64,000 nt of DNA, from assembly GCF_030272615.1 (NCBI RefSeq), contig NC_081414.1:519817185-519881184 (forward strand). Reading direction: 5' to 3'. A model generated the notes under the pieces. It was not told where the DNA came from, did not search any database, and was given only the letters and a program-made list of their open reading frames with translations. The translations under genes were made by a program, and so were the position numbers. Shown piece after piece: positions 33,935 through 44,591 of this stretch; within the stretch, counting starts at the first letter, position 1; every line of letters begins with the position of its first letter. This DNA is from Cryptomeria japonica (Eukaryota; Streptophyta; Pinopsida; Cupressales; Cupressaceae).

Positions 33935-35050
33935 GTGGCTCTTTCTGGGGACGTATGCTCCATGTGAGCATAGCGAGATCTCAACTATCTGTGGATAAGC
34001 AGACCAAAATCAAAATTGAAAACATATAACAAAAAATAAGAGAAAAACTATATTACTATAATACAAGAAATACTCCCCGATCATCAAGAGAAGAAATGCT
34101 TGAGGTATTGAGCATGGCCTGGAAATTCTAGCAATTCGCCATCAGTACCCTGCAAGTAATATTAGTTTTCTCCACCCTTTTCAAAGATGATATAAGGTCC
34201 TAACCAGAGTGCATCAAATTTTCCATGTTTTCCTTTGTCTCGGTCTTTGGCATTCCATTTGAGTACCCATTTTCCCTCCTCAAAAGTTCTATCACAAGCC
34301 CTTTTATCATGTAAAGACTTAACCATCTATTGCCTCTAGATGTTTCTTTCCTGAGACTCTTTTCCACATTCATCCAACTCATCCAATGCCATCAATCTAT
34401 CCCCCATAAAGTTCACTTCTTCTAAAAACTCTTCTGTAACAAATTACTCAAGGGTAATCTTACTTCTTTGCCATATACAAGCTCATATGGAGCGAATCCT
34501 ATGGATTTCTTAACTATCACTCTATCATCCCATACTATTAATATCAATTTCAAATCCCAAGCTCTTTTATTATCACCCAACATCCTTCTGATAATCTTCA
34601 ACAAGTTTTTATTGCTGGATTCTGCTTGTCCATTTCCTTAGGGATGGTAAGGTGATGAATAGGACAAAGTGATGCCATAATTTTTACAGAAATCAGAGAA
34701 CTCATTGGATCTAAAACACATCCCATTATCTACCACAATCTTCTGGGGTACCCCAAATCTAGTCAGAATGTTTTCCAAACAAAATTTTATTACAACTTTG
34801 TTGGTAGCCTATCTTGTGGGAATGGCTTCAACCCACTTAGTAAAATAATTAGTAGCCACCAAAATCCATTTATGCCCACCACTAGATTTATTTGCTACTT
34901 CCCCTATGAATTCAATACCCCACATCTGGAACGGTTCCTCTGTATGCATGGGTCTGAGAGGAATGGCACAATGTACTTAAGTTTTCCTAAAAACTTTTGA
35001 CATGCTTCACATTTTCTGATATAAGCATGACTATCTTTGAAAATTTGGGG
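33935..35050 (-). pseudogene. Element D integrase remnant
   Basis: On the minus strand the zinc-binding end and core of a gypsy integrase can be followed in broken frames: HAYIRKCEACQKFLGK (near 34990-35030), WGIEFIG-like and IGFAPYELVYGKEVRLPLSNL (34430-34510). The rest down to 33935 is eroded, with a charged tail at 34200-34382. Multiple frameshifts and stops make it inactive. Between 33935 and about 34100 no domain is visible; this is the 3' untranslated part. Confidence 0.8.
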
Positions 35051-35872
35051 TTAATAATAACCAGCATTTAGAATTTTATGAGCAGTGGTTTTGGCTGAAA
35101 AATGACCTCCACATACACCTTCATATAAATCTGTTAAAACAACAGATGCTTGACACTCAACTAGACACAATAAGAGAACACCATCTCTATTTTTCCAATA
35201 TAAATCTCCATTAAGTAACACATACTTAGATATTTGAAGCTTTAAAGTTCTATTCTGGCTATCATTTAAACTATCCTGACATTTCATGTATTTCAAGTAA
35301 TATACAACATTTGTATACCAAGGACACATCTCAATGCTAATTTGTGCATCTTCCAACTCTACCTGATTTACCTGTGCTGCTTCAAAATTGGATTCTGCCA
35401 TTAACTTTGCCAAACCCTGACCCCTTACCAACTTTTTGATTTTTAGATCAATATTGAATTCTTGGATCTGATTTATCCATCTGCATCTCCTTCCAGTAGT
35501 TTTTGATTGTCTGAAGATGTCTTTAACAACACCATTTGGCACATATGCAATGATATTGGCACCAACCAAATAGGGTCTGAAAGATTTTACAGCTTTCACA
35601 AGAGCATAAGAATGTTTTTCGTTCAAATCATTGTTCAATTCAGATGCTTGTAATTTTTTGCTAAAAAATGCCACTAGTTGTTCATGGCCCTCATCATTCT
35701 TTTGTAACATGACAACAACAATGGTATGGAATGAAGCAAATGAAAACACTTGGAAGGGTTTAGAGAAATCAAGTGATTTTAATACAGAGGCTTCCTTGAT
35801 AGCTCTTTTGATATTTACAAAAGCTTCAAGAGCTTCATTAGTCCATTTTATTTTAGCACCCTTTTTCAACAT
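35051..35872 (-). pseudogene. Element D gypsy RNase H and integrase zinc region
   Basis: An open frame of 273 codons. It begins in the RT-RNase H connection (KKGAKIKWTNEALEAFVNIK). Next comes an RNase H whose first motif reads FSFASFHTIVVVMLQ, where a DAS-type Asp is expected but Phe-Ala-Ser is seen, then LVAFFSKKLQASELN, EKHSYALVKAVKSFRPYL and RRCRWINQIQEFNIDLK. The integrase-proximal part ends YEGVCGGHFSAKTTAHKIL. Loss of the first Asp suggests this second RNase H is inactive in this copy. Confidence 0.88.
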
Positions 35873-35893
35873 TTTAGCAATAGGCTTTATGAT

Positions 35894-36951
35894 TTAAGAG
35901 AAGTTTGAAACAAATCTTCTTACAAAGTTAATTTGACCGAAAAAAGATTGAATTGCTTTAACTATTTTGAGGATTTGAATTTTATCAATAGCAGCAATCC
36001 TTTCTGGATTGATTCTCACACCATCTTTTGAAACAATATGACCTAACAACTTTCCTTTAGTAACCTCAAGATCACATTTTTTAGGATTCAAAGATATGCC
36101 ATATTCTAATGCTCTAATAAAAAAAATTCTAAGTCGTTACAATGATCTTCTGTATTTTTAGAATAAGAAGTCATATCATCTTGGTACACTGCTAAAATAT
36201 GATCAATTAACCCTTCAAAGGCTACATCCATAGCCCTCTGGAATGTAGCTCCTACATTTTTTAACCCGAAAGGCATCCTTGCATACACATAAGTGCCCCA
36301 TGGTGTAGTAAAGGTTGTCTTGTATTTCTTTGACTTCTTGACCTTAACATGGTTATAGCCTAAAAACCCATCCATCATAGACAACAATTCATTTCCTATA
36401 ACCTTCTACAACAGAGCTTCCATGTTAGGAAAAGCATAGTTATCCTTCAAAGATGAAACATTTAGATTTCTAAAATCTACACATAACCTAATATCACCAT
36501 TTTTCTTTCGTATTGGTACTAAGTTTGTCACCCATGTTGAGTGCCTTATAGGCTCAATAATCCCTGCATTTCTCATTTTCATTAACTCCTCCTTCATCTT
36601 AGGAGCCAAAGTAGGGTTTATAGGCCTTTGTTTTTTCCTGAAAGGTTTAGCATCCAGTTTTAATGGTACCTCATGCTGAAAAAGGTCTTCTTTGTATGCT
36701 TTAAGGTCATCATATGACCAGGCAAAGACATTCCTATACTTCCTCAATAAATTTATCAATTTTGTTCTAATCTTTGGTGTGAGATTTTTTCCAATATACA
36801 CTTCTCTTGGATTGCTCTCACTTCCCAAGTTTAATTTTTCAACACCTTCACACCCTCCTGAACTAGGTCTAAAACTAGTCATGTCTTTATCATCAAACAT
36901 TCTTTCCAGCTCTACCAATCCCTTCAGGATTTTATTTGTCTTTAGCTGCAA
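35894..36951 (-). pseudogene. Element D reverse transcriptase
   Basis: The RT is spread over three segments. 36406-36951 has PLKLDAKPFRKKQRPINP, EPIRHSTWVTNLVPIRKKNG and RLCVDFRNLN. 36106-36387 has MMDGFLGYNHVKV, MPFGLKNVGATFQRAMD and the catalytic VYQDDMTSYSK. 35894-36091 has MNPKKCDLEVTKGKLLGHIVSKDG and FFGQINFVRRF. The Asp-Asp pair is kept. Two stops separate the segments (near 36392 and 36100). The style of the RT N-terminus (KKQRPINP, HSTWVTNLVPVRKKNG) matches Tat/Ogre-like plant gypsy elements rather than chromoviruses B and C. Confidence 0.92.
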
Positions 36952-37218
36952 TACCTCCTACCCGCACACTATCTCTATGCCATCCTTGTCTTCTACAAGT
37001 CCATTCCAATCAATTTGCTAGTTTGCATACTGATCTTCACAAAAGAGAAATCTTAGCAGATCCCTATCATCATCAAACACTTGCCAACTCTTAACATTAT
37101 CAAGAACAGATGGTCTTGTTCTAATTTCAACTTATGTAATATCATCAAAAGGAATATCATTATGTTTAATTGTCAGGTTAGCCATAAAGTCCACCAAAAT
37201 ATTATTGGACCTTTCAGT
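36952..37218 (-). pseudogene. Element D linker between aRNase H and RT
   Basis: Continues on the minus strand with protein-like readings in changing frames (DFMANLTIKHNDIPFDDIT, VLDNVKSWQVFDDDRD, DWNGLVEDKDGIEIV). It runs without a gap into the RT, which argues that the RNase H-RT order is original and not a later rearrangement. Confidence 0.7.
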
Positions 37219-37536
37219 CTAATTAATGGAAAAAGCATCAAAAAGTTCAATATAATCCCAAACCTCATTCCTATAACTTCTTAATTTTGTATTTTTTGCA
37301 GCAAATTTGCCTCTAACTTGTGAAACAACTAATTCTGAATCACCATAAACTATTAGTAACTTAATTCCATGCTTGTTTGCTAATTTAAGTCCTAATAAGA
37401 GAGCTTCATATTCAGCAATATTATTAGTACATTCCAAAGCCAATGAGAAAGAGTATTTAAAATATTTTCCATTACGTGAAATAAACACAACTCCTGCTCC
37501 ATTTCCATCTTCACTGCAGGCACCATCAAAATACAA
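37219..37536 (-). pseudogene. Element D archaeal-type (additional) RNase H, upstream of RT
   Basis: An open frame of 105 codons: MYFDGACSEDGNGAGVVFIS (first Asp), ALECTNNIAEYEALLLGLKL (Glu), VYGDSELVVSQVRGKF (Asp). These are the D-E-D residues of the RNase H type I fold in the form found as the extra aRNH of Tat elements. It lies between protease and RT. In most described Tat elements the extra domain follows the native RNase H (established knowledge, from memory). The domain end (the last Asp region) is not clear. Confidence 0.9.
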
Positions 37537-38170
37537 TTTCCAAATTAAACTTTCATTGTGTTTAATAGCCCTTGCAATTTTTTCAATTTATAAAGGTTTA
37601 GAAATACTTACCTAAAAGTTGTCCATATCGGAATGGCAAAAGCAAGTTACTTGATCTGGATCCACTTCCTCTATGAGGTAGGGAGATCTTGGTTCTCTAT
37701 TGATTCTTACCTCCGTTCCTTTGACCATGATGGTAGCATATGATAGATCTAATTTCACATATCCACCTACCAAGTTTGACCACTATCTGGATAGAAGAAT
37801 TCCATAGTTCGTAGGCACTTGCACAACTATTACATCTATTTTATAGGTAGTGTCTAGACAAGCTGGAAACTTGAACTCAATATCCTTCATGATCTTGACC
37901 ACTGGGACTAACCTATTATCCATTGCACAACATTTTCCATAAGGGGTATCTACCTTCATTCTGAGCTCTTTCATGACATCCTCTAGCATAATATTTACGG
38001 ATGCTCCTGAGTCTATCATGCAGTTTCTTGCCATCTTATTGTTTATAAGCAGTGTTAAAAAAAAAGGATCCACTTGTGTGAAGTTTTTGGTAATGGACGT
38101 GCCTAGATATACCACAAGAGGATATTCTTTTGATTTTGAATTTTTTGTTATTGGCATCACCCACATTTGA
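37537..38170 (-). pseudogene. Element D protease
   Basis: The open frame 37783-38166 contains MARNCMIDSGASVNIMLED, the aspartic protease active site (DSGAS), preceded by YPLVVYLGTSITKNF and followed by VVQVPTNYGILLSR. In broken frames 37537-37783 continues to the RNase H. The catalytic triad is intact. Confidence 0.88.
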
Positions 38171-38838
38171 TAAGATTTTCAAAGTCTCATTCTTGTAATC
38201 TGGAAATTTCATCACTACAAGCAAAGGCATAAAATTTTTTACTTGAGACAATGCTTGAGACATAAGAATTCCACAGTTTGAAAGAGGCTTACTGACTTAT
38301 TTTTTCTCCATAGGCTTGACCAACTTTGGGGCATCAATTTGCTTTGTTGGTTCACTTGGAGCCTCTTTTCCTTTCTTGTCATTTGCCTCCTTGTTCACAT
38401 TTTGTTTTGAGACTTTTGTGAATATTCCTGCAGGCCTCCCCTATTCAAGATTCACTGTTCTATTTCTCAGCTAGTAATTACTCTTGGCCTGGGCAACAAA
38501 AACCACTGTGAATTATCTCTTCTCTTCAGTCAAGTTTCTCAAAGAAGGCACTGCTTCCTCTTGAAACAATTTTCTCAAGGCAAGGATATCTTCATCATCA
38601 TCAGAAAAACCTATTGTATGCTATGGTGTTGATGGTTTCTCATCCTTTGCATATCTGAATGTTGCTCTTCCTCAGATGAATCCTCATCTCTACCCCACAT
38701 AGGATCTGATGACAAAACATTAACTATAGGCTCATATTCCTCTTCTTGATTACAATCCTCCATCAGGCCCTGTGCAATCATGCATTGATCTTCATCATGG
38801 GGAAGATTACAGACCTCACACCATGGGAAATCTCCCAC
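38171..38838 (-). pseudogene. Element D Gag-to-protease region with zinc-finger-like motif
   Basis: 38611-38838 starts MGDFPWCEVCNLPHDEDQC, a C-x2-C-x3-H-x4-C zinc finger, followed by an acidic linker (QEEEYEPIVNVLSSDPMWGRDEDSSEEE). The rest down to 38171 is linker with stops. This would be the C-terminal, RNA-binding end of Gag, joined to the main gag frame by a frame change near 38850-38910. Confidence 0.75.
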
Positions 38839-38910
38839 AAATTTATTTGCTCTCTTCAGTGGATCTAGATTTTCTTTACTCGGATTTGGTTTTACTAGCT
38901 TCCCATCCTT

Positions 38911-40512
38911 CTAGTTGGTGTTATAAGGCATATCATGGAGTCTGGGCCTATTGAAATTTATTTTCTTATAATTTCTGTATGGTGGCTTTTCATTAAGATT
39001 TTGTTTACCTTTTATGTCCTTAAGCATGTCCATGATCTGAGTAAGGTCATCTTTCTTGGGAACCCTTGGATTATATAACTTTGGATCATCTCTTTTAGCA
39101 ATTTTCCCAGCAACCTTCCTATTGTTCTCAATGGTAGCAACAATCTTGAATTCTTGTTGTAGATTATTAGGTCTATGAGACAAAATCTCATAATGAGTTT
39201 TGCTATCAAAAGCACTCAAATAAAAGTCAATAAGAAATGAGTCAACAGGTCTGACATCTCTAGGTATTCTATTTAATACTTTATTACATCTTTTATTAAA
39301 CTCAATAATTGATTCATTCTGATTTTTCTTTATACTTGTTAATTCATGGGATGTAAATGAAGGACCATTGTGATCTCCAAATTCTTCCAGGATTAATGTT
39401 ACAAACTCATCCCAACTGCTGATACATCCATCGGGAAGGTTCCTATACCATTCTCCTGCATCTTCTGTCAAAGACTGAACAAACAACTTCATGAATACAT
39501 CCTCATGAGGAAACTCAAATTCTTCAATGATATTTTTTACATTAATTACATGTTGTTCTATAGAATCAGTTCTATTTCCTAAGAATTTGGGGATTGCTGA
39601 TCTTAAATCATTATTGATCTGATTTGGATAACCAACAATGCTAGTGAGATCTAATTGCCTATATCTTTCAATGATCATAGGCTGTTTGCCACCCTGATTG
39701 TTATTTTGATTGTTAACATTTCCTCTGCCGAATCCACCATTTCTGCCATAATTACCATTGTTCCCATTGTTTCCACCACCATTATTATTGTCGTTATTTG
39801 TATGATTACCTCCATTGCGATTATTTTTGTTTCTACCTCCACCATTACCATTTTCATAATTGTCATCATTATTTCCATTATTTCCATTATTTTGGTTGCT
39901 ACCATACCTATTACTTCCTCTATTATTATTTATAATATTACCTATATTTGTGTTATTCCAGTTTCCATCATTTTCCTTACTTTCATTTCTTCCTCCATTA
40001 TCTTGGTTGTTTCTATTACTTTCTTCACTTTGATCCCTATGCACATCCCTCCATCTACTGCTTCCATTTAATAACAAGTTAACAAAGGTTATAAAAGGAT
40101 TCTCTATTCTTTTCATATGAGGGGGACTATATTTAGGTATCATTGACCTACCTCCCTCACTGTTTTTTATCCCTCCTGGCCAAGGGATTTGAATTGTATC
40201 CCTTTGTATCCCTAGTTTTTGCAATACCCAATCTGGTTGTCTCCTAAAAGATTTTGCCATTTTGGATTCATCTTCATTCAAGACTGCCATTTTAAGTATG
40301 ATTTCATCCAGTTGCTTGTCCTCCTCAGTCAAGATTTCATCATGGCCACCATTATTATCTTTTGCATTTAAGGCATAAAATGGATTTTCCTCCATATTTT
40401 CAGACTTATCATCGGATGAAGAACCATCCTCTCTGCTAGGAAACTTTTTATAACCCCAGGATGCCATACTTGTTGTTGATTTATTTTCTTTATATCTTTT
40501 CTTAGAACTCAA
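38911..40512 (-). CDS. Element D Gag with Asn/Gly-rich region (intact 533-codon frame)
   Basis: An unbroken frame from ATG 40512. Residues 1-160 form a charged N-terminal region. Residues 165-276 are extremely Asn/Gly-rich (over half N and G), a prion-like low-complexity stretch. Residues 330-445 match the retrotransposon Gag core: HEDVFMKLFVQSLTEDAGEW, WDEFVTLILEEFGDH, SIIEFNKRCNKVLNRIP, DFYLSAFDSKTHYEIL. The C-terminus is basic. It is the capsid protein of D. An open frame of this length in an otherwise decayed copy is notable, but I cannot tell whether it is expressed. The minus-strand start is the first ATG after the leader. Confidence 0.9.
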   Translation of the reverse strand: MSSKKRYKENKSTTSMASWGYKKFPSREDGSSSDDKSENMEENPFYALNAKDNNGGHDEILTEEDKQLDEIILKMAVLNEDESKMAKSFRRQPDWVLQKLGIQRDTIQIPWPGGIKNSEGGRSMIPKYSPPHMKRIENPFITFVNLLLNGSSRWRDVHRDQSEESNRNNQDNGGRNESKENDGNWNNTNIGNIINNNRGSNRYGSNQNNGNNGNNDDNYENGNGGGRNKNNRNGGNHTNNDNNNGGGNNGNNGNYGRNGGFGRGNVNNQNNNQGGKQPMIIERYRQLDLTSIVGYPNQINNDLRSAIPKFLGNRTDSIEQHVINVKNIIEEFEFPHEDVFMKLFVQSLTEDAGEWYRNLPDGCISSWDEFVTLILEEFGDHNGPSFTSHELTSIKKNQNESIIEFNKRCNKVLNRIPRDVRPVDSFLIDFYLSAFDSKTHYEILSHRPNNLQQEFKIVATIENNRKVAGKIAKRDDPKLYNPRVPKKDDLTQIMDMLKDIKGKQNLNEKPPYRNYKKINFNRPRLHDMPYNTN

Positions 40513-40891
40513 CTCAACAAGATTATCCTACCCTTTATGCAAAGACCTTCTCCCCTGCATCAATTTTATTGATAAATGTCTAGGGGTTTCTCTTATTTTC
40601 TCAAAATACCAACTATTATTCATGTATTAAAACCTCTTATTAGGTAGAGTCACCACCTCCTATGGAGGAAAGATTACTTATTAAGCTCCTGGGTTCTTCC
40701 TTCTAGTAGAACACCTTAAATGAGATTCTGGAATTGATGTTTTTACAGACAACTTCCCTAGTAGAGTTGCCAATCTGTTGTGTGACTCAGATGGGGAAAA
40801 CAAAACTTACAAAATCTTCAATGAAAAAACCCCAGAGCTTCTAGGTGAATGTCAAACTATGTATGACAACTCCCTAGTAAAGTCACCAATC
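40513..40891 (-). promoter_or_regulatory. Element D leader with two PBS-like copies
   Basis: The PBS proper is the reverse complement of 40871-40888, TGGTGACTTTACTAGGGA, three bases from the 5' LTR; the tRNA is not assigned. A second copy, TGGCAACTCTACTAGGGA on the element strand (40755-40772), lies 116 bases further in, also followed by the ATCTGTTG sequence that marks the LTR boundary. A third weak copy (TAGAGTCACCACCT) lies near 40645. No coding frame is present. Confidence 0.7.
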
Positions 40892-43731
40892 TGTTGGTTC
40901 CCAAAACCACATATTGGAAAACCAAAAGACTTGCCAAATCCTCAAGTAGTCCAATCATCCTTGGGCAATGAATGGGGATGGTCAAAGACCAAATCCCTAT
41001 GCACTTAAGGCTCCACTAAACCTAGGTGGGTGTGCCTCTTCCTCTCAAGCATAAAAAAGGTTATTTATAGTGGATTTAAACCTTTAGTAAGTTTACACAA
41101 CTGGCAAATTATTGTTCTGCAACTATGCTTTATTATGTACTTTAACTGAATGCTTTGAGAAGAAATGATTGTGAATGTATATTGAAAATGAGATTACTTT
41201 CATGACTTATATTAAATCTACATAGATCAGTTAATAAAGGATTTGGGAAGAATGTTTCTCTATCAAGGACCTTGAATGCATACAAATCAAAACCTTAAAA
41301 GATCAATAACAGACCAGTGCCTCTATCTAGGGATATATATGACACTTAATGGACAAAATATCTTATCAACTCAAGAGACAATTTCTCATCAACTATAAAG
41401 GTTCAGTATGTGCTACACAAACAATAAGAACTCAACCTTTCACTTAATGCAACAACATGTGATTCACATCATATAAATTCTATAAACATATTTATCAAGA
41501 GGATAAAGATAATAATCAACATCAAAGTGTACACAATATTCAAAAAAAGAAACAACAAACCTTGTATATTAATCTACAGGAAATAATTGCCTACATAAGC
41601 TGCACTTGTAGATACTCCATTAAAGATTGCTTAAACAAAATGATACTTTTTCCTATAGACTTCCCTAATACAAAATGTCATTTAGTCCTTACAGCAGTAT
41701 GTTGTTCTCCTCATTCCTCCCCCTTTTTTATACAAAATGACTCCCTATAAGTATGTCAATCAAAAGACATATATGAAAGGACACACCCTTTCATTCACAA
41801 AAGAGAAAGCTACAGACAGTTACATCCCAAAGGACACACCTTTGGTTTAATAATTAATTATAAATGAGAATCCTTAAAAATGCTAAATGATACTTAAATC
41901 ATGTGTCTCTTATTCTTTGCCTTGATAAAATTCCTTAGCAAATATCTATCATCTTCTCATTATCTCTTGCAAACAAGATAAGCCAATCAAATTCCTTGAT
42001 TTGAAAATTAAACATATTCCACCTTAGCTTTTAGTTTGGAACTCAATAATCTTTATATAAGTACTTGTTTAAAATTATTCAATAAAACCAAAGTATTTTC
42101 CTTCTTTTAAGAAAATAATGTGCAAATATAACATTCATTGACATAAGATAATAATTTACCCTAAAAAGATTGTTATATCAAATAAAATAAAATAAAATAC
42201 TTCCCTTTATAATGATATCCATGAATCAGTATTATTCTTTCATCCAGACTTCCTCCCTCGGCGAGTTGTTCACAGGTCTTATCGATTATGTAGTTTCATC
42301 GATACTTTTTATTTTTTTGATGAGGCCACTTCTGATTTCTTTGATGTGCTTTATGTTGATGAAACTGATGCTTTCAGTGAATCCTTTTAGAGATCTTATG
42401 CAGCCAAGGTTTCTTTGATAAGTCACTTTATGAATTTGATGACATACCACCTGACTACTATCTCATCACCATCAGTCTACCACCTCAACACCGCTAGACC
42501 CACCATTTCACTTTGTTTCCTCTTTGTCACGGATTCACAATAGATATTAATTGTACAACTTTCAATCATAGAATAGCGATATCTGTTGGATCTTCCATGA
42601 GCTTCTCACTGTTTACCTCATTCTTTACTGCACGTGCTTTTTCACTGATCCACGATGAATAACCATCGTGCACTTTCCTATCGCAGTATAGCGACAACCG
42701 TCGATCTCCCTCGGACCTGCTAGCTCTTTATCTCTGCTTTTTCATTTCTGTACCTTGCCATGTGTTACTTCTAAATTGGTTTGTGAGTCCATCTGGGCAG
42801 TACTTCATCCACCACTTCAGCACCGATGGACCCACCACTGACCTTGACTCTTCTTTATTGTTGATCCATGATAGGTATCTATCATGCACTTTCCCATTGC
42901 AGAATAGTGACAACTGTTGGATCTCTTTCAACTTGCTCGATTGTTAACTCGCCTTTTCTGCACATGCTTTGTCATTGATCCATGATAGGTATATGTCATG
43001 CACTTTCCCATTGCAGCAGAGTGACCACCATTGGATCATCTTCCCGACCATCGGATCTATCTGACTTGCTCGATATTTAGCCTCCATCCTCTCTAGTCTA
43101 TCGTAAAACTTTGGTTGCCTCAAGATGTGTGTCCACATGCATGGGGTCCACTAGGTTCAGCCTTCTCCATGCAAAAAGTCATTTGTATTTCAATGATTAT
43201 CATGCGAGTCACTTTGGACTTCAATGTTAAAAGAGCCTATCCCACAAATAATGTGGGATAAAGGCTTTCCCTCTTTTGGACAACTCCATTTTCTTTAGTA
43301 ATGCTCCTGCAAAATGTTTTACTAATATCTGACTGGAAAGATCTGAATTTAGAGTTGTATATTGTAAATTCAGATAAGTTGTATTTAGAATTTCCTTTAG
43401 AAAACATATCAAATAACCTCATATGAATGCAAAATTTGAAACGTAGGTCATCATATATACATGAAATACAAAGGAATAATCAATTTGACCTGATAGTGTT
43501 GATATGAAAAAGAATTGTGGTTTGAAAAAGTATACTTGGCTTGATTCCAAAATTTGTGAAACAAATACATACCTCGAGTTGAACTCCTGATGGATGCATC
43601 AGACCTGGTCTCTGAAAGTTAGAATTGAATGAACCTACTTGATTATAGATGTTACACATGATTGAACATAGAAATCTATTTTTTGGCATGAATCTAGAAC
43701 TCTAAAATTTGACAATTTTAGGGTTCCAACA
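40892..43731 (-). repeat. Element D 5' LTR (2,840 bp)
   Basis: TGTTGGTTCCC...GGTTCCAACA on the plus strand, pairing with 31124-33934. It has the same four-module array at 42522-43038. No gene. Confidence 0.93.
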
Positions 43732-44591
43732 TTATGTACAACATCATTAGATGGGGAGTCATCTGCATTTGTACCTTATCCATATTACTGATGATCATCC
43801 ATTATGGTAAAACCCTCTTGATGACACCATGTCATCAACCTTTCGTAGACTCCATCTTTAATCAAGCTAATCTTCCTTTATCTACATTTGGTCAACCTTG
43901 CCTTTTCCCTAATCAACTTTGACCATATTACAGCTAGTTTGTCAAAGTGACAAACACATCACTCTTCATCTATACCGGCATCTCAACATGCCTTCTCTAT
44001 TGGTTGGTGTGTAACCCTGATTACATGCACTTAAGGCATTCCTTTGTTTCATCAAAATATTTGGTGTGGGCACACACACTGTCAGTCATTGCTTCTCATG
44101 ATGACTGCATCTTCATCAGGTGGGAGTCCTATTGTCCTGCAACCTTGCAGCATACCTGTGATCTGTTCATTCTTCTCCTCCAGTGTTGATGTGATTAAGG
44201 TAACATTCTGCCTCTTCATCACAAATAACATCCAAGCACCTTGCTCATCCTGCTTGTACATTGGACATGACCTTTACAGGAAGACAACCACTCACATGGT
44301 TTCACTAACTTCTACATGTCAACACATCACCTACTAGTTGACATCCTTTCCTTACCGGTGATACACAGTACTAGTATCGATCAACCTACCATTCTAGCCA
44401 CACAACTCAAGCAACAACTTTTATACCGATGATTCTCAGGGTCATCTTCCTTACCTTACCGATTGTCTAAAACACAAGGTGATATCAAAGATATCTCATT
44501 ATATACTCATTTATAGCAATGTTGCACATACATCTCTCATATCAGTAGTGATCCCATACTGGTTAACATCAATGACAACACAATGCCAACA
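43732..44591 (-). repeat. Element E 5' LTR, part right of D
   Basis: Resumes with TTATG and matches 18098-18470 and 19272-19755, the two parts of the other LTR around G. It ends CCAACA at 44591, followed by GGGGT, the E target duplication. Confidence 0.93.

Larger units (their letters stand above)
31124..43731 (-). mobile_element. Element D: Ty3/gypsy, Tat-like, with dual RNase H
   Basis: 12,608 bases with LTRs 31124-33934 and 40892-43731 and a perfect TTATG TSD (31119-31123, 43732-43736). Minus-strand order is leader with two PBS-like copies, gag, zinc-finger segment, protease, archaeal-type RNase H, RT, gypsy RNase H, integrase. LTR ends are TGTTGG...GGAACYAACA on the element strand. LTR divergence is about 7% by eye. 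It is inserted in the 5' LTR of E. The integrase is shattered; gag is open. Confidence 0.95.
16565..44591 (-). mobile_element. Element E: gag-only copia-type element (hosts G, F and D)
   Basis: Its 3' LTR is 16565-18474 plus 19272-19755, the interior is 19756-21830 plus 28409-29591, and its 5' LTR is 29592-31123 plus 43737-44591. TSD GAGGT (16560-16564) and GGGGT (44592-44596). With insertions removed the interior is only about 3.3 kb and shows gag but no protease, integrase, RT or RNase H. It therefore looks non-autonomous (TR-GAG-like). PBS is tRNA-Met and a PPT is present. LTR divergence is roughly 8% by eye. Confidence 0.88.

Noticed and set aside
39655-40071. Plus-strand frame of 138 codons rich in Ile, Ser and Thr, resembling a membrane protein
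   Set aside because: It is the antisense of the Asn/Gly-rich part of the D gag, so composition alone explains it.
43732-44591. Similarity to 18100-19755 as a segmental duplication
   Set aside because: It is explained by both being LTRs of the same element E, interrupted by D and G respectively.
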